Below are positions 16,437 to 24,641 of a DNA stretch of 64,000 nucleotides, piece after piece. Origin of the DNA: Bradyrhizobium quebecense (GTDB lineage Bacteria > Pseudomonadota > Alphaproteobacteria > Rhizobiales > Xanthobacteraceae). The stretch spans positions 5,456,001 to 5,520,000 of the forward strand of contig NZ_CP088022.1 in NCBI RefSeq assembly GCF_013373795.3, given 5' to 3'. Position numbers and translations under genes: made by a program. Numbering within the stretch: position 1 is the stretch's first letter; each line of letters opens with the position of its first letter. The notes beneath the pieces were generated by a model. The model did no database searches, was not told the origin of the DNA, and worked only from the letters and a program-made list of their open reading frames with translations.

Positions 16437-17795
16437 ATGACACGGCAAATGGCGCTGGTTGGCTTTTTGCAGGCGCAGAACTGCACCAATCTGCCGAGCT
16501 CCTGGCGTCACCCGGAGTCGCGCGACGATTCGATGTCGGCGGACTACTATCAGGAGATCGCGCGCATCCTGGAGCGCGGCAAGTTCCACATGGCGTTCTT
16601 CGACGATCGCCTCGCAATGCCCGACCGCTACGGCAACGATCACGCCCACACCGTCGAATACGGCATCCGCTGCGTGAAGATGGACCCGATCGTGGTGCTC
16701 ACCACGATGGGCATGGTCACCACCAGGCTCGGCCTCGCCTCGACCGCGTCCACCACCTATTTCGAGCCGTTCGACGTCGCCCGCCGCTTCGCCACGCTCG
16801 ACTTGATGACGGGTGGCCGCGCCGCCTGGAACGTGGTGACGTCGGTGAATGACGGCGAAGCGCTCAACATGGGCCGCGCGCAGCATCTCGAGCACGATCT
16901 CCGCTACGACCGCGCCGACGAGTTCATGGAGGTGGTGCTCGGCCACTGGGATTCCTGGGAAGACGGCGCGCTGGTGATCGACAAGAAGAACGGCCGCTTC
17001 GCCGATCCAACGAAGGTGAAGCGGCTCGACCACAACGGCGCGTTCTTCACCTCGCGCGGCCCGTTCACGGTGCCGCGTTCGGCGCAGGGCCATCCCGTCG
17101 TGATCCAAGCCGGCGCCTCCGGCCGCGGCCAGCGCTTTGCCGGGCGCTGGGGCGAGGTGATCTTCACCGCGGCGCGCAATCTCGCCAATGCCAAGCAGGG
17201 CTATGACGCGATCCGGGGCGAAGCCGCCAAGGCCGGACGCGATCCCGACCAGATGTTCCTCTGCAATCTGATCACGCCGGTCACCGGCGCGACCAAGGCC
17301 GAGGCCGAGGACCGGATGGCCGTGATCCAGAAGCTGCCGCTCGAGATCGACGCACTGTCGCTGCTCGCCGAAGGCCTCAACTTCGATTTCGGCGCCAAAC
17401 CGATCGACGAGCCGCTGACCACCGAGGAGCTGCAGGGCATGCAAGGCATGCTCGGCATCCGCGACGGCGTGCTGCGCACCTCCGGCAAGACCAATACCCG
17501 CGACTTCATCACCTTCTCCGGCCGCGGCCAGGTGCAGGACGCGATGGTCGGCGGCCCGAAGGAGATCGCCGACCGGCTGGAGGAAATGTTCGAAGGCCGC
17601 GGCTGCGACGGCTTCGTCATCGCGGCGAGCTATGTGCCGGGCTCCTACGCCGACTTCGTCGATCACGTGGTGCCCGAGCTGCAGAAGCGCGGCCTGTTCC
17701 ACAAGGACTACGCCGGCACGACGCTGCGGGAAAATCTCGGACTGAAGCGCCCGGCTGCCGGCGCCTGGAAGACCCGCGCGCAGGTTGCGGAATAG
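16437..17795 (+). CDS. LLM-class flavin-dependent monooxygenase (NtaA/SnaA/DszA type)
   Basis: A 452-residue TIM-barrel flavin monooxygenase. The N-terminal block FLQAQNCTNLPSSWRHPESR, ARILERGKFHMAFFDDRLAM, the GRAAWNVVTSVND loop and PVVIQAGASGRGQRFAGRWG are typical of the NtaA/SnaA/DszA group, which uses FMNH2 from a separate reductase to split C-N or C-S bonds or oxidise alkanes. No reductase lies next to it. It sits between the Ldh-type and FAH-type genes in one operon. Substrate unknown. The ATG at 16437 follows CAGGAG. Confidence 0.9.
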   Translation: MTRQMALVGFLQAQNCTNLPSSWRHPESRDDSMSADYYQEIARILERGKFHMAFFDDRLAMPDRYGNDHAHTVEYGIRCVKMDPIVVLTTMGMVTTRLGLASTASTTYFEPFDVARRFATLDLMTGGRAAWNVVTSVNDGEALNMGRAQHLEHDLRYDRADEFMEVVLGHWDSWEDGALVIDKKNGRFADPTKVKRLDHNGAFFTSRGPFTVPRSAQGHPVVIQAGASGRGQRFAGRWGEVIFTAARNLANAKQGYDAIRGEAAKAGRDPDQMFLCNLITPVTGATKAEAEDRMAVIQKLPLEIDALSLLAEGLNFDFGAKPIDEPLTTEELQGMQGMLGIRDGVLRTSGKTNTRDFITFSGRGQVQDAMVGGPKEIADRLEEMFEGRGCDGFVIAASYVPGSYADFVDHVVPELQKRGLFHKDYAGTTLRENLGLKRPAAGAWKTRAQVAE

Positions 17796-17807
17796 AAGGA
17801 CATCATC

Positions 17808-18593
17808 ATGCGCTGGCTGAAATTCACCGCCGCGGGCAACACGTCCTGGGGCCTCGTCGAGGGCGACACCGTCATCACCGTGAACGGCGATCCGTTCGGT
17901 GAATGGAGCAAGACGGCGAAGACCCACGCCTTGAAGGACGTCAAGATCGAGCTGCCGCTGATCCCGCGCACCTTCTACTGCGTCGGGCTGAACTATCTGA
18001 AGCATCTCAAGGAAGCCGCCGACAAGGCCGGCACGGTGCCGAACGTGCCTGATCGTCCCGAGATCGGCTACCGCGCGCAGAACGCGCTGATCGCCCATGA
18101 CGAGAATGTCGTGATCCCGGCGAGTGCGACCGAGAAGATCCATTACGAGGGCGAACTGGTCGTGGTGATCGGCAAGAAAGCCAAGCACCTGACCGAAGCC
18201 AATGCGCTGGACTGCGTGTTCGGCTACACGATCGGCAACGACGTCTCCGAGCGCAGCTGGCAGAAGGCCGATCGCGGGCTGTGGCGCGCCAAGAACGCCG
18301 ACACGTTCAAGCCGATGGGCCCGTGGATCGAGACCGATGTCGATCTCGACCGCATGGAGACCGCAATCCGCGTCAACGGCAAGGAGACCGGCCGCTTCCG
18401 CACCAACGAGATGATCTTCGGCATCGTGCCCTTCCTCGTCGAGCTCTCGAAATACTTCACGCTGTCGCCCGGCGACGTGATCTGGATGGGCACCGACGGC
18501 GCCTCGCCGGACCTGAAGGACGGTGACGTGGTGGAGATCGACATCACGGGCATCGGGACTTTGCGGAACAGGTTCGTGAAGGAGAGGATGTGA
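17808..18593 (+). CDS. Fumarylacetoacetate-hydrolase-family protein
   Basis: A 261-residue FAH-fold protein: FYCVGLNYLKHLKEA (start of the domain), HYEGELVVVIGKKAK with the metal-binding Glu residues, GYTIGNDVSERSWQ, KPMGPWIETD and GDVIWMGTDGA followed by GDVVEIDITGIG. Such enzymes hydrolyse or decarboxylate acylpyruvate-type ring-cleavage products in a Mg-dependent way. It closes the three-gene operon begun at 15360; together they could oxidise, monooxygenate and hydrolyse one aromatic or organic-acid substrate (inference). Confidence 0.9.
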   Translation: MRWLKFTAAGNTSWGLVEGDTVITVNGDPFGEWSKTAKTHALKDVKIELPLIPRTFYCVGLNYLKHLKEAADKAGTVPNVPDRPEIGYRAQNALIAHDENVVIPASATEKIHYEGELVVVIGKKAKHLTEANALDCVFGYTIGNDVSERSWQKADRGLWRAKNADTFKPMGPWIETDVDLDRMETAIRVNGKETGRFRTNEMIFGIVPFLVELSKYFTLSPGDVIWMGTDGASPDLKDGDVVEIDITGIGTLRNRFVKERM

Positions 18594-18631
18594 GGCGGGT
18601 GGTCTGAGCCTGCGCGCACCTCACCCTCGGT

Positions 18632-18658
18632 GTCGTCCCGGCGAAAGCCGGGACCCAT
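18632..18658. repeat. Left part of a palindromic repeat interrupted by the IS element
   Basis: GTCGTCCCGGCGAAAGCCGGG followed by ACCCAT is one outer arm of a dispersed repeat. The matching part lies on the other side of the IS at 20019-20126 and ends in TATGGGTCCCGG and CCCGGGACGACA. An uninterrupted relative is at 23874-23997, so the IS inserted inside such a repeat. Confidence 0.75.
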
Positions 18659-18689
18659 ATGTGGACGGCCCTCGTGGCACAAGAGCTTT

Positions 18690-18850
18690 CTGGGATTGGT
18701 CGGATCGCTGTCATCCATATGTCCGGCCTGTTTGATGCGATCGTGTTGATCGCTGGGCCAAGATGGTTTCCGCGACGCGAGTGCCAAACAACCTGGCGAC
18801 CTTGTGAAGGCCAATGGGTCCCGCGGCTTGTCTCGCGTTCTGGATCGATC
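18690..18850 (-). ncRNA. Candidate bridge/seeker RNA of the IS element
   Basis: Read on the minus strand, the 3' end of the IS folds as a loop closed by ACGCGAG (18838-18832) and CTCGCGT (18781-18775). Inside the loop CGGGACCCAT (18823-18814) equals the ten bases left of the insertion (18649-18658); a hairpin GGCCTT-CAC-AAGGTC (18812-18798) follows; then GGTTGTT (18793-18787) pairs with the right flank ATCAACC (20019-20025) at 6 of 7 positions. A second stem-loop (18760-18725, inner stem CGATC/GATCG) is followed by ACATATGG (18722-18715), complementary to the 8 bases spanning the circularised IS junction. This is the target-loop and donor-loop layout of IS110-family bridge RNAs. RNA ends are estimated. 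Confidence 0.65.
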
Positions 18851-18916
18851 GATCATTCCATCTGCTCTTGCAGCTCCGGTTCGTCCGGCGAGCGCTACGT
18901 CCGGCCGGCCGACCTG

Positions 18917-19945
18917 TTAGGTGACAGCGTTCATGCGTGCGGCATCATAGCTCTCGCCGGTCGCCATCAGCTTCCAGGCGATGCGGGCCACCTTGTTGGC
19001 GAGCGCCACGGCCGCAAGCTTCGGCGGCTTGCGCCTGAGCAACGCCACGAGCCAGCGCGAGGGGTGGCCGCGCCCGAGCCTTGCCTGCCGGATCACCGCG
19101 GTCGCCCCGGCCACGAGCAGGCGACGCAGGGTCTCGTCGCCAGCGCGGGTGATCTTGCCGAGCCTGGTTTTGCCGGCGGTGGAATGGTCCTTGGGCGTCA
19201 GGCCGAGCCAGGCCGCGAACAAGCGGCCGGAGCGGAAGGCGTGCGGGTCCGGCGTCTTCATCACAAGCGAGGTCGCGATGATCGGACCGACCGAGGGGAT
19301 CTGGGCCAGACGACGGCTTGTGGCGTTGGCCTGGTGCCAGGCCAGCAGCCTGGCCTCGACCGCCTTCAGCTCACCCTGCAACTGCGCATAGTCACGGCCC
19401 TGCATGGCGAACAGCTCGCGCGCCATAGCGGGAACGCTCTCGTCCTGCGTGATCCGGGCCAACAGCGGCTCGATCTTGTCCAACCCCTTCGGCGCGATCA
19501 GGCCAAACTCCGCCGCGTAGCCGCGGATCGCATTGCTGAGCTGGGTACGGCGGCCGATCAGCCCATCGCGGACACCTGCAAGCATCAGCGCGGCCTGCTG
19601 TTCGGCGCTCTTCACCGGCACAAACCGCATCCGCGGTCGGCCCATCGCTTCGCACACCCCATCCGCATCTCGCCCGTCGTTCTTGTTCCGCAGCACATAA
19701 GGCTTCACCAACTGCGGCGCTATCAGCTTCACCTCATGGCCAAGCTTGCCAAGCTCGCGCCCCCAGTAATGAGCCGCCCCGCAGGCCTCCATCCCGATCA
19801 CGGTCGGCGGAAGCTTGGCAAAAAACTCAAGCACCTGCTTGCGCGACAGCTTCTTGCGCAACACCGGCTGTTCCGCCGCGTCAACTCCATGCAGCACAAA
19901 AATATGCTTCGACGTATCCATCCCAATACGGATAATCTCTCTCAC
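18917..19945 (-). CDS. IS110-family transposase (DEDD recombinase)
   Basis: A 342-residue transposase. The N-terminal RuvC-like domain has the DEDD residues: Asp10 in IRIGMDTSKH, Glu53 in VIGMEACGAAHYWG, and Asp90/Asp93 in RNKNDGRDADGV. The C-terminal Transposase_20 domain carries AQIPSVGPIIATSLV, FAAWLGLTPKDHSTAGK with the likely catalytic Ser255, and KITRAGDETLRRLLVAGA. Length is normal for IS110 transposases and no frameshift is seen, so it may be active. The family is guided by an RNA from the non-coding end of the element. Confidence 0.95.
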   Translation of the reverse strand: MREIIRIGMDTSKHIFVLHGVDAAEQPVLRKKLSRKQVLEFFAKLPPTVIGMEACGAAHYWGRELGKLGHEVKLIAPQLVKPYVLRNKNDGRDADGVCEAMGRPRMRFVPVKSAEQQAALMLAGVRDGLIGRRTQLSNAIRGYAAEFGLIAPKGLDKIEPLLARITQDESVPAMARELFAMQGRDYAQLQGELKAVEARLLAWHQANATSRRLAQIPSVGPIIATSLVMKTPDPHAFRSGRLFAAWLGLTPKDHSTAGKTRLGKITRAGDETLRRLLVAGATAVIRQARLGRGHPSRWLVALLRRKPPKLAAVALANKVARIAWKLMATGESYDAARMNAVT

Positions 19946-20018
19946 GGACGGTCTCCTTGTCTGAGATTTACAACAACCTCATTCTGGCACACTGATGCCG
20001 TAGGGGGCCGTCCACACC

Positions 20019-20126
20019 ATCAACCACCGCCTTGTGTGTTGGAATTCGCTGGGGCCACAGCGTCGCACGACAACTGTACCCTGCGGTTATGGGTCCCGGG
20101 TCGCGCTGCGCTTGCCCGGGACGACA
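20019..20126. repeat. Right part of the palindromic repeat interrupted by the IS
   Basis: It starts directly at the IS border with ATCAACCACCGCCTTGTGTG and ends TTATGGGTCCCGGG to CCCGGGACGACA, complementary to the left arm at 18632-18658. The remaining 158 bp up to the serine hydrolase start hold no feature I recognise beyond its promoter region. Confidence 0.7.
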
Positions 20127-20284
20127 GCGAGTTTGTTGAGCGGGTCGTGAGTCACACGTCCGCATTCTCGCGACATTGCCCGTCGGGCCATGGTGACGTC
20201 ATCACACCACCACTTCATAACGTGACAGAAACAACAGAACCGCAATAACGTGCGGGCCGCTCGCACTTACCAGGCAAGGCAACC

Positions 20285-21469
20285 ATGCCGCTTTCACGCC
20301 GAACGTTGCTTCAGGGCTCGCTGCTATCAGCCGCAGGCATCGCCTGCAGGCCGTCGCCGGCCCTTGCCGACCCGCCCGCGGAGCTTCCGACATCGGAGCA
20401 ACGCAAGCAGATGGCGGGCCTCGCCGCCGACTTCATGAAGGAGTACGACGTCGCCGGTCTTTCCATCGCGGTTTCGATCACGGGAAAGCCGGCTTATGTG
20501 GAGGCGTTCGGCGTTGCGGATCGGGAGAGCGGCGAAGCGTTGACGCCGCAGCACCGCTTCCGGATCGCGAGCATATCGAAGCCGGTGACCTCGACCGGGA
20601 TCTTCACTCTCGTCGAAGCGGGCAAATTGCGGCTCGGCGATTACGTGTTCGGCACCAACTCCATTCTCGGTCAGGACTATCCGACGACGCCAACCCTGCA
20701 AAGCTTGAGGCCGTTGGGCTCATCCCGCTCGCCTGTCGAGCAGATCACGATCGAGCATCTGCTGACCCACACCACCGGGACCTGGGGCAACCAGTATCGC
20801 GATCCGATGTTCATGAACCCGGACTTGAAGCATCGCGAGCTGATCAACTGGACGCTGGAGCACATGCCGCTCACCAGTCCGCCGGGTGAGTCCTATGCCT
20901 ATTCGAACTTCGGCTATTGCATCCTCGGGCGCGTGATCGAGAAGCTCAGCGGCCGGAGCTACGGGCAATACATCAAGGACGCGGTCCTGAAGCGATGCGG
21001 CATCACCGACATGCAGATTGCCGGCAATACGCTGCGCGAGCGGGCCAGCAATGAGGTCAAGTACTATAGCCAGACCGGCGGCGATCCGTACTGGATGAAC
21101 GTCGCCCGGATGGATTCGCACGGCGGCTGGATTGCGACGCCGAGCAATTTGACGACGCTGTTCGTCCATATCGACGGCTTCAAGGACACCGAACAGCTAC
21201 TCACCGACGACAGCCTCCGCATCATGAGCACGCCCAGCACCGTCAACCCCCGCTATGCCAAGGGCCTGTTCATCACCGCCAACAACAACTGGTGGCACAG
21301 CGGCCTGCTGGACGGAACGACGACGATCTCGGTCCGGACCAACGGAAACTTCTGCTGGTCCGCGTTCAACAATACCAGGTCGCGGGACGGCATGAGCCGC
21401 GCTCTCGACCTGCTGGTCTGGCACATGGTCAAGACGGTGCCTGACTGGCAGCCGCAGAAGCGCGCGTAG
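20285..21469 (+). CDS. Serine hydrolase (class C beta-lactamase/esterase-like), Tat-exported
   Basis: A 394-residue protein. The N-terminus LSRRTLLQGSLLSAAGIACR has a twin arginine and a hydrophobic stretch, fitting a Tat signal, possibly with a lipobox-like Cys. The beta-lactamase-related catalytic set is complete: SISK (Ser-x-x-Lys), YSN in ESYAYSNFGY, and HSG in NNWWHSGLLDGT replacing the usual KTG. LLTHTTGTWG is another family mark. It acts in the periplasm on an ester, amide or peptidoglycan-like substrate; true beta-lactam resistance is not implied. It follows the IS and repeat remnant. Confidence 0.88.
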   Translation: MPLSRRTLLQGSLLSAAGIACRPSPALADPPAELPTSEQRKQMAGLAADFMKEYDVAGLSIAVSITGKPAYVEAFGVADRESGEALTPQHRFRIASISKPVTSTGIFTLVEAGKLRLGDYVFGTNSILGQDYPTTPTLQSLRPLGSSRSPVEQITIEHLLTHTTGTWGNQYRDPMFMNPDLKHRELINWTLEHMPLTSPPGESYAYSNFGYCILGRVIEKLSGRSYGQYIKDAVLKRCGITDMQIAGNTLRERASNEVKYYSQTGGDPYWMNVARMDSHGGWIATPSNLTTLFVHIDGFKDTEQLLTDDSLRIMSTPSTVNPRYAKGLFITANNNWWHSGLLDGTTTISVRTNGNFCWSAFNNTRSRDGMSRALDLLVWHMVKTVPDWQPQKRA

Positions 21470-21557
21470 GCGCCTCGTCATTTCGGGGTGAAAGGCGAGT
21501 CGCTCCACCATCCTGCAGACTCAGTGATCGACGCGTGAGGGAGCCCCTGGCGGAAGG

Positions 21558-21727
21558 GTTCCCTCCCCCCTTGCGGGGGAGAGGTAGGGAGAGGGGTGCC
21601 ACACAACGCCCTCTCTCCGCATCGTTGTGGTGACAAGCAAACGATCTTGCGAGGGCGATGTCCTCATCGATCATCTCGCCCGGGGCCACCCCTCTCCCCA
21701 CCCTCCCCCACAAGGGGGGAGGGAGCC
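21558..21727. repeat. Palindromic repeat (CCCTCCC/GCGGGGGAG family), copy 1
   Basis: The outer arms are CCCTCCCCCCTTGCGGGGGA and, at the other end, ACCCTCCCCCACAAGGGGGG with AGGGAGC. AGGGAGAGGGGTG and CACCCCTCTCCCC form inner arms. Related copies occur at 27582-27712 (inside a coding sequence), 33589-33771, 55168-55237 and 58965-59181. It fills the gap between two convergent genes. Confidence 0.75.
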
Positions 21728-21766
21728 CGAGTGACGTGCTCACCTCACCGTCATTCCGCACCGAGC

Positions 21767-22687
21767 TCAACGCGCCGCCGCCGACCTGCTCTTCACATGG
21801 TCGATGAAGGCGCGCAGCTTCGGCATGATCTGGCGGTGGCCGGGATAGTAGAGAAATACGCCGGGCGTTGTCGTCGCGAATGGCTCGAGCACGCGCACGA
21901 GCTTTTTCTCCTTCACGGCGCCGGCGACCAGCGGCGCGGGCACTTGCGCCAGTCCCACGCCTTCAATGGCCGCGCCGACCAGCGTTGGGAAATCATGGCC
22001 GATGAAGGAGCCGGAGACGGCAAGCTCGATCGAACGGCCGTTGTCGTTCAGCGACCACGGCGCGAGCCCGCCATTCGATCGCCGCAACCGCAGGCACGCG
22101 TGTTCGCGCAGATCGTCCGGACGTTTGGGCCGGCCGCGGCGCGCGAGATAGTCCGGGCTGCCGACGATAGCGAACGGGAACGGCTTGGTCAGACGCACCG
22201 CGATCATGTCCGGGTTGATGAACTGGCCCATCCGGATGCCGGCATCGAAACCGCCGGCCGCAAGGTCGACCAGCTCTTCGCTGGCGGCGAGCTCGACCTC
22301 GATCTCGGGATAGGCCTTGCAGAATGAGGCGATCAGCGGCTCCAGCAGGATCGGCACCACCGAGCGCGGCACGGTGAGACGCAGCAGGCCGGCAGGCTTC
22401 TGACCGAGTTCGCGCGCGGCGCCGCTTGCGGCGACCAGCTCCTCGAACGCGGGCCTGGCACGCGCCAGGAATCGTTCGCCGGCCTCGGTGAGGCCGACGC
22501 TGCGGGTGGTGCGGATGAACAGCACGGCGCCGAGGCGCGCCTCGAGCGCGCGCACCGCCTGGCTGATCGCCGACGGCGTCACCGCGAGCTCGGTCGCCGC
22601 GCGACGAAAGCTGCGGTGCTGGGCGACGCTGAGGAACGCCTCCACGCCGTCGAGCGCCCCCTGCCTGACTGTGAAGTTCTGCTTCAT
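21767..22687 (-). CDS. LysR-family transcriptional regulator
   Basis: A 306-residue regulator. The winged helix-turn-helix is at residues about 15-75 (AFLSVAQHRSFRRAATELAV and PSAISQAVRALEARLG, then LFIRTTRSVGLTEAG). The effector-binding domain follows (PRSVVPILLEPLIASFCKAY, GFDAGIRMGQFINPDMIAVR). It belongs to the large subgroup with the GIRxG motif. It is divergent from two small envelope genes (22820 and 23331) across a 132-bp gap, so those are its likely targets. Confidence 0.92.
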   Translation of the reverse strand: MKQNFTVRQGALDGVEAFLSVAQHRSFRRAATELAVTPSAISQAVRALEARLGAVLFIRTTRSVGLTEAGERFLARARPAFEELVAASGAARELGQKPAGLLRLTVPRSVVPILLEPLIASFCKAYPEIEVELAASEELVDLAAGGFDAGIRMGQFINPDMIAVRLTKPFPFAIVGSPDYLARRGRPKRPDDLREHACLRLRRSNGGLAPWSLNDNGRSIELAVSGSFIGHDFPTLVGAAIEGVGLAQVPAPLVAGAVKEKKLVRVLEPFATTTPGVFLYYPGHRQIMPKLRAFIDHVKSRSAAAR

Positions 22688-22819
22688 AGCCCGTCAACAT
22701 TATCGCGAATAGTCGCGCACGGGAAGCCTCCCTACATCGGAGCCACAGGCAGCAGCACCGCGACGCGCGCTGCTCCACGCGACATCACGACATCAGTCGT
22801 GAACGGAGACCTGCGACCG

Positions 22820-23245
22820 ATGAAAACAATCCGTCACACCCTCCTTGCCCTCACCCTCACCTCGACAGGCTTAACCTCCATGACCGCTCCCTCCCTCGCC
22901 CAGGCTCAAACACAGGGCCGAACACAGGCCCAAGCGCCCTCCACCATCACCACCGGCGTGATGGTCATCCTGACCGTCAAGGCCGGCGTCACCCGCGAAC
23001 AGGTGATGGCCGTGATGCCGGATGAAATCCGGCAGACCGTGCAGCTCTATCTCAGCGGCAAGGTTCGCGAATGGTATTCGCGGTCCGACGGGCGCGGGGT
23101 CGTCTTCCTGCTCGATGCCAAGGATACATCTGAGGCGCACGCGATCATGGAAGGGCTGCCGCTGTCCAAGCTTGATATCATGGACCACGACTACATCGCG
23201 GTCGGCCCGCTGCTGCCGCTGCGCCTGCTGGTCGGCAAGCCTTAA
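22820..23245 (+). CDS. Exported small protein with muconolactone-isomerase-like fold
   Basis: A 141-residue protein with a signal peptide (MKTIRHTLLALTLTSTGLTS up to SLAQA). The mature part, GVMVILTVKAGVTREQVMAV, VQLYLSGKVREWYSRSDGRG, VVFLLDAKDTSEAHAIMEGL and PLSKLDIMDHDYIAVGPLLP, has the ferredoxin-like pattern of muconolactone isomerase and YCII-type proteins. It is unusual that such a domain is exported. It is divergent from a LysR gene and followed by a membrane protein gene. Role unknown. Confidence 0.7.
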   Translation: MKTIRHTLLALTLTSTGLTSMTAPSLAQAQTQGRTQAQAPSTITTGVMVILTVKAGVTREQVMAVMPDEIRQTVQLYLSGKVREWYSRSDGRGVVFLLDAKDTSEAHAIMEGLPLSKLDIMDHDYIAVGPLLPLRLLVGKP

Positions 23246-23330
23246 GCGCCAAGCCCTGAGTGCCTCGCCGAGGCCGGACCTGATCGCCGGGTCCGGCCTC
23301 CCCGGATCGACAGTCAGACGGGAGCCGACC

Positions 23331-23828
23331 GTGCCAGTAAGTCTCAACATTCCATTCTTGCTCAGCGTCGCCGGAGCATTTCTGACGAGTGCCGTGGTGG
23401 CCGCGACCTATGTCTGGCCGGCGCTCCGCACCTGGCCGCGCCATGAGGCGCTCCGGCTGCTTGCGGCTTTTCATGCCTTCCGGTTTCTCGGGATGAACTT
23501 CATGGTCACAGGCTTCGTGTCGCCGGAGGTGAACCCGGTGTTTGCCAGCGCGGTCGGCTGGGGCGATCTGACCGCGGCAGCTCTCGCGCTGCTCTCGATG
23601 GGGGCACTGTCGTGGCGCTGGCCGGTGGCCATTCCGATCGTCTGGTTCTTCAACATCTGGGGCACGCTGGATCTTCTCAACGCCTACTTCATGGGCGCGA
23701 CGAAGAACGCGGATCCCGGCCTGTTCGGCGCCGGCATCTATATTCCGGCGCTCTACGTGCCGCTGCTGCTGGTCAGCCATGTCATGGTGTTCATGATCTT
23801 GATGCGGGCCAAGTCGGCGGAAGCGTAG
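23331..23828 (+). CDS. Four-to-five-span membrane protein of unknown function
   Basis: A 165-residue protein started at GTG 23331 after GGGAGCC. Hydrophobic spans are visible at PFLLSVAGAFLTSAVVAATY, LTAAALALLSMGALSW, WPVAIPIVWFFNIWGTLDLL and YVPLLLVSHVMVFMILM. A conserved-looking segment, LAAFHAFRFLGMNFMVTGFV, joins the first two. I do not recognise a characterised family. It follows the MIase-like gene by 85 bp and may share its LysR control. Confidence 0.65.
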   Translation: MPVSLNIPFLLSVAGAFLTSAVVAATYVWPALRTWPRHEALRLLAAFHAFRFLGMNFMVTGFVSPEVNPVFASAVGWGDLTAAALALLSMGALSWRWPVAIPIVWFFNIWGTLDLLNAYFMGATKNADPGLFGAGIYIPALYVPLLLVSHVMVFMILMRAKSAEA

Positions 23829-23873
23829 GATGGGAATCGCTTTGCTCCACCCATCCTCGTGCCACATCAACAT

Positions 23874-23997
23874 CGTCGTCCCGGCGCAGGCCGCGACCCA
23901 TACTCCGCGGCGGATGTCGTGAACGGGTTTCGTCGTTCCAGTGCCGCACAATCATGCGTATTCGCGGTTATGGGTCCCGGCCTGCGCCGGGACGACA
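23874..23997. repeat. Intact copy of the repeat used as IS target
   Basis: CGTCGTCCCGGCGCAGGCCG with CGACCCATAC opens the unit and TTATGGGTCCCGGCCTGCGC with CGGGACGAC closes it. It is the same kind of element that the IS at 18657-20020 interrupts, and shows what the unbroken site looks like. It lies between a membrane protein gene and the convergent Lrp gene. Confidence 0.7.
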
Positions 23998-24029
23998 GCA
24001 CATATGTGGCACGGCCGTCGCGGCACACC

Positions 24030-24485
24030 TCAAAACGGCAGCGCCACGCCGGTCTTGATCTCCTTCAGGATCACGTTGGTGCGGACATGGCGGATGCCGG
24101 GAATGCGGAACATGAACTCGTCGAGGAATCTGTTGTAGGCGTCCATGTCGCGCACGACGACGCGCAGATGATAATCGGCGTCGCCCGTGGTCGCGAAGCA
24201 CTCCAGCACCTCGCGGCGCTGCATCACCCGCGCGACGAACTCGTCGACGAATTTCGTGTCGTGCCGCTCCAGGGAGACGTGCAGGATCGCCGAGGTCGCA
24301 AAGCCTGCGCGCTCGCGCGCGACCAGCGCCGAATAACCCGAAATGACGCCGGACTCCTCCAGCGCGCGGACCCGCCGCCAGCATGCCGAGGTCGACATGC
24401 CGACGGTTTCCGCCAGCTGCTGGTTGGTGGCGCGGCCGTCCTTCTGCAGTTCGGCGAGAATTTTTTCATCCTGCTCTTCGATCAC
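24030..24485 (-). CDS. Lrp/AsnC-family transcriptional regulator
   Basis: A 151-residue regulator with an N-terminal helix-turn-helix (DEKILAELQKDGRATNQQLA then ETVGMSTSACWRRVRALEES) and a C-terminal RAM/AsnC effector domain (ILHVSLERHDTKFVDEFVAR, CFATTGDADYHLRVVVRDMD, RHVRTNVILKEIKTGVALPF). The start is GTG at 24485, behind GGAGGCTCTGCG; the longer frame upstream lacks family similarity. It is divergent from the indolepyruvate oxidoreductase-like gene, so it most likely controls it in response to an amino acid. Confidence 0.92.
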   Translation of the reverse strand: MIEEQDEKILAELQKDGRATNQQLAETVGMSTSACWRRVRALEESGVISGYSALVARERAGFATSAILHVSLERHDTKFVDEFVARVMQRREVLECFATTGDADYHLRVVVRDMDAYNRFLDEFMFRIPGIRHVRTNVILKEIKTGVALPF

Positions 24486-24641
24486 CGCAGAGCCTCCAGT
24501 TTGGTAGATTATACCAATGTACGTAGAAGATCGCAAAAGTGTACCGAAATTGAGGTCGCCGGAGAACAGATAGGTAGGACCTACCAGACACTCAGGCATA
24601 GCCTTGCCCATTAGACATTGCGATTCCCGGAGGGGTCAGTC

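Larger units (their letters stand above)
18657..20020 (-). mobile_element. IS110-family (IS1111-like) insertion sequence
   Basis: The element holds one transposase (18917-19945, minus). Near the two ends is a perfect 12-bp inverted repeat, TGTGGACGGCCC at 18660-18671 and its complement at 20005-20016, set in a few bases from the proposed ends, as in the IS1111 subgroup. AT is present at both borders (18657-18658 and 20019-20020) and is the likely core dinucleotide; closing the gap gives GGGACCCATCAACCACC, which agrees with the repeat it sits in. About 250 bp of non-coding DNA lies after the transposase stop and only about 70 bp before its start. Ends are proposed from these signs, not proven. 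Confidence 0.8.

Noticed and set aside
15210..18188. A long open frame (about 990 codons) on the minus strand across the Ldh and LLM genes
   Set aside because: Antisense shadow of two well-identified enzymes, with no family similarity and crossing their start and stop points.
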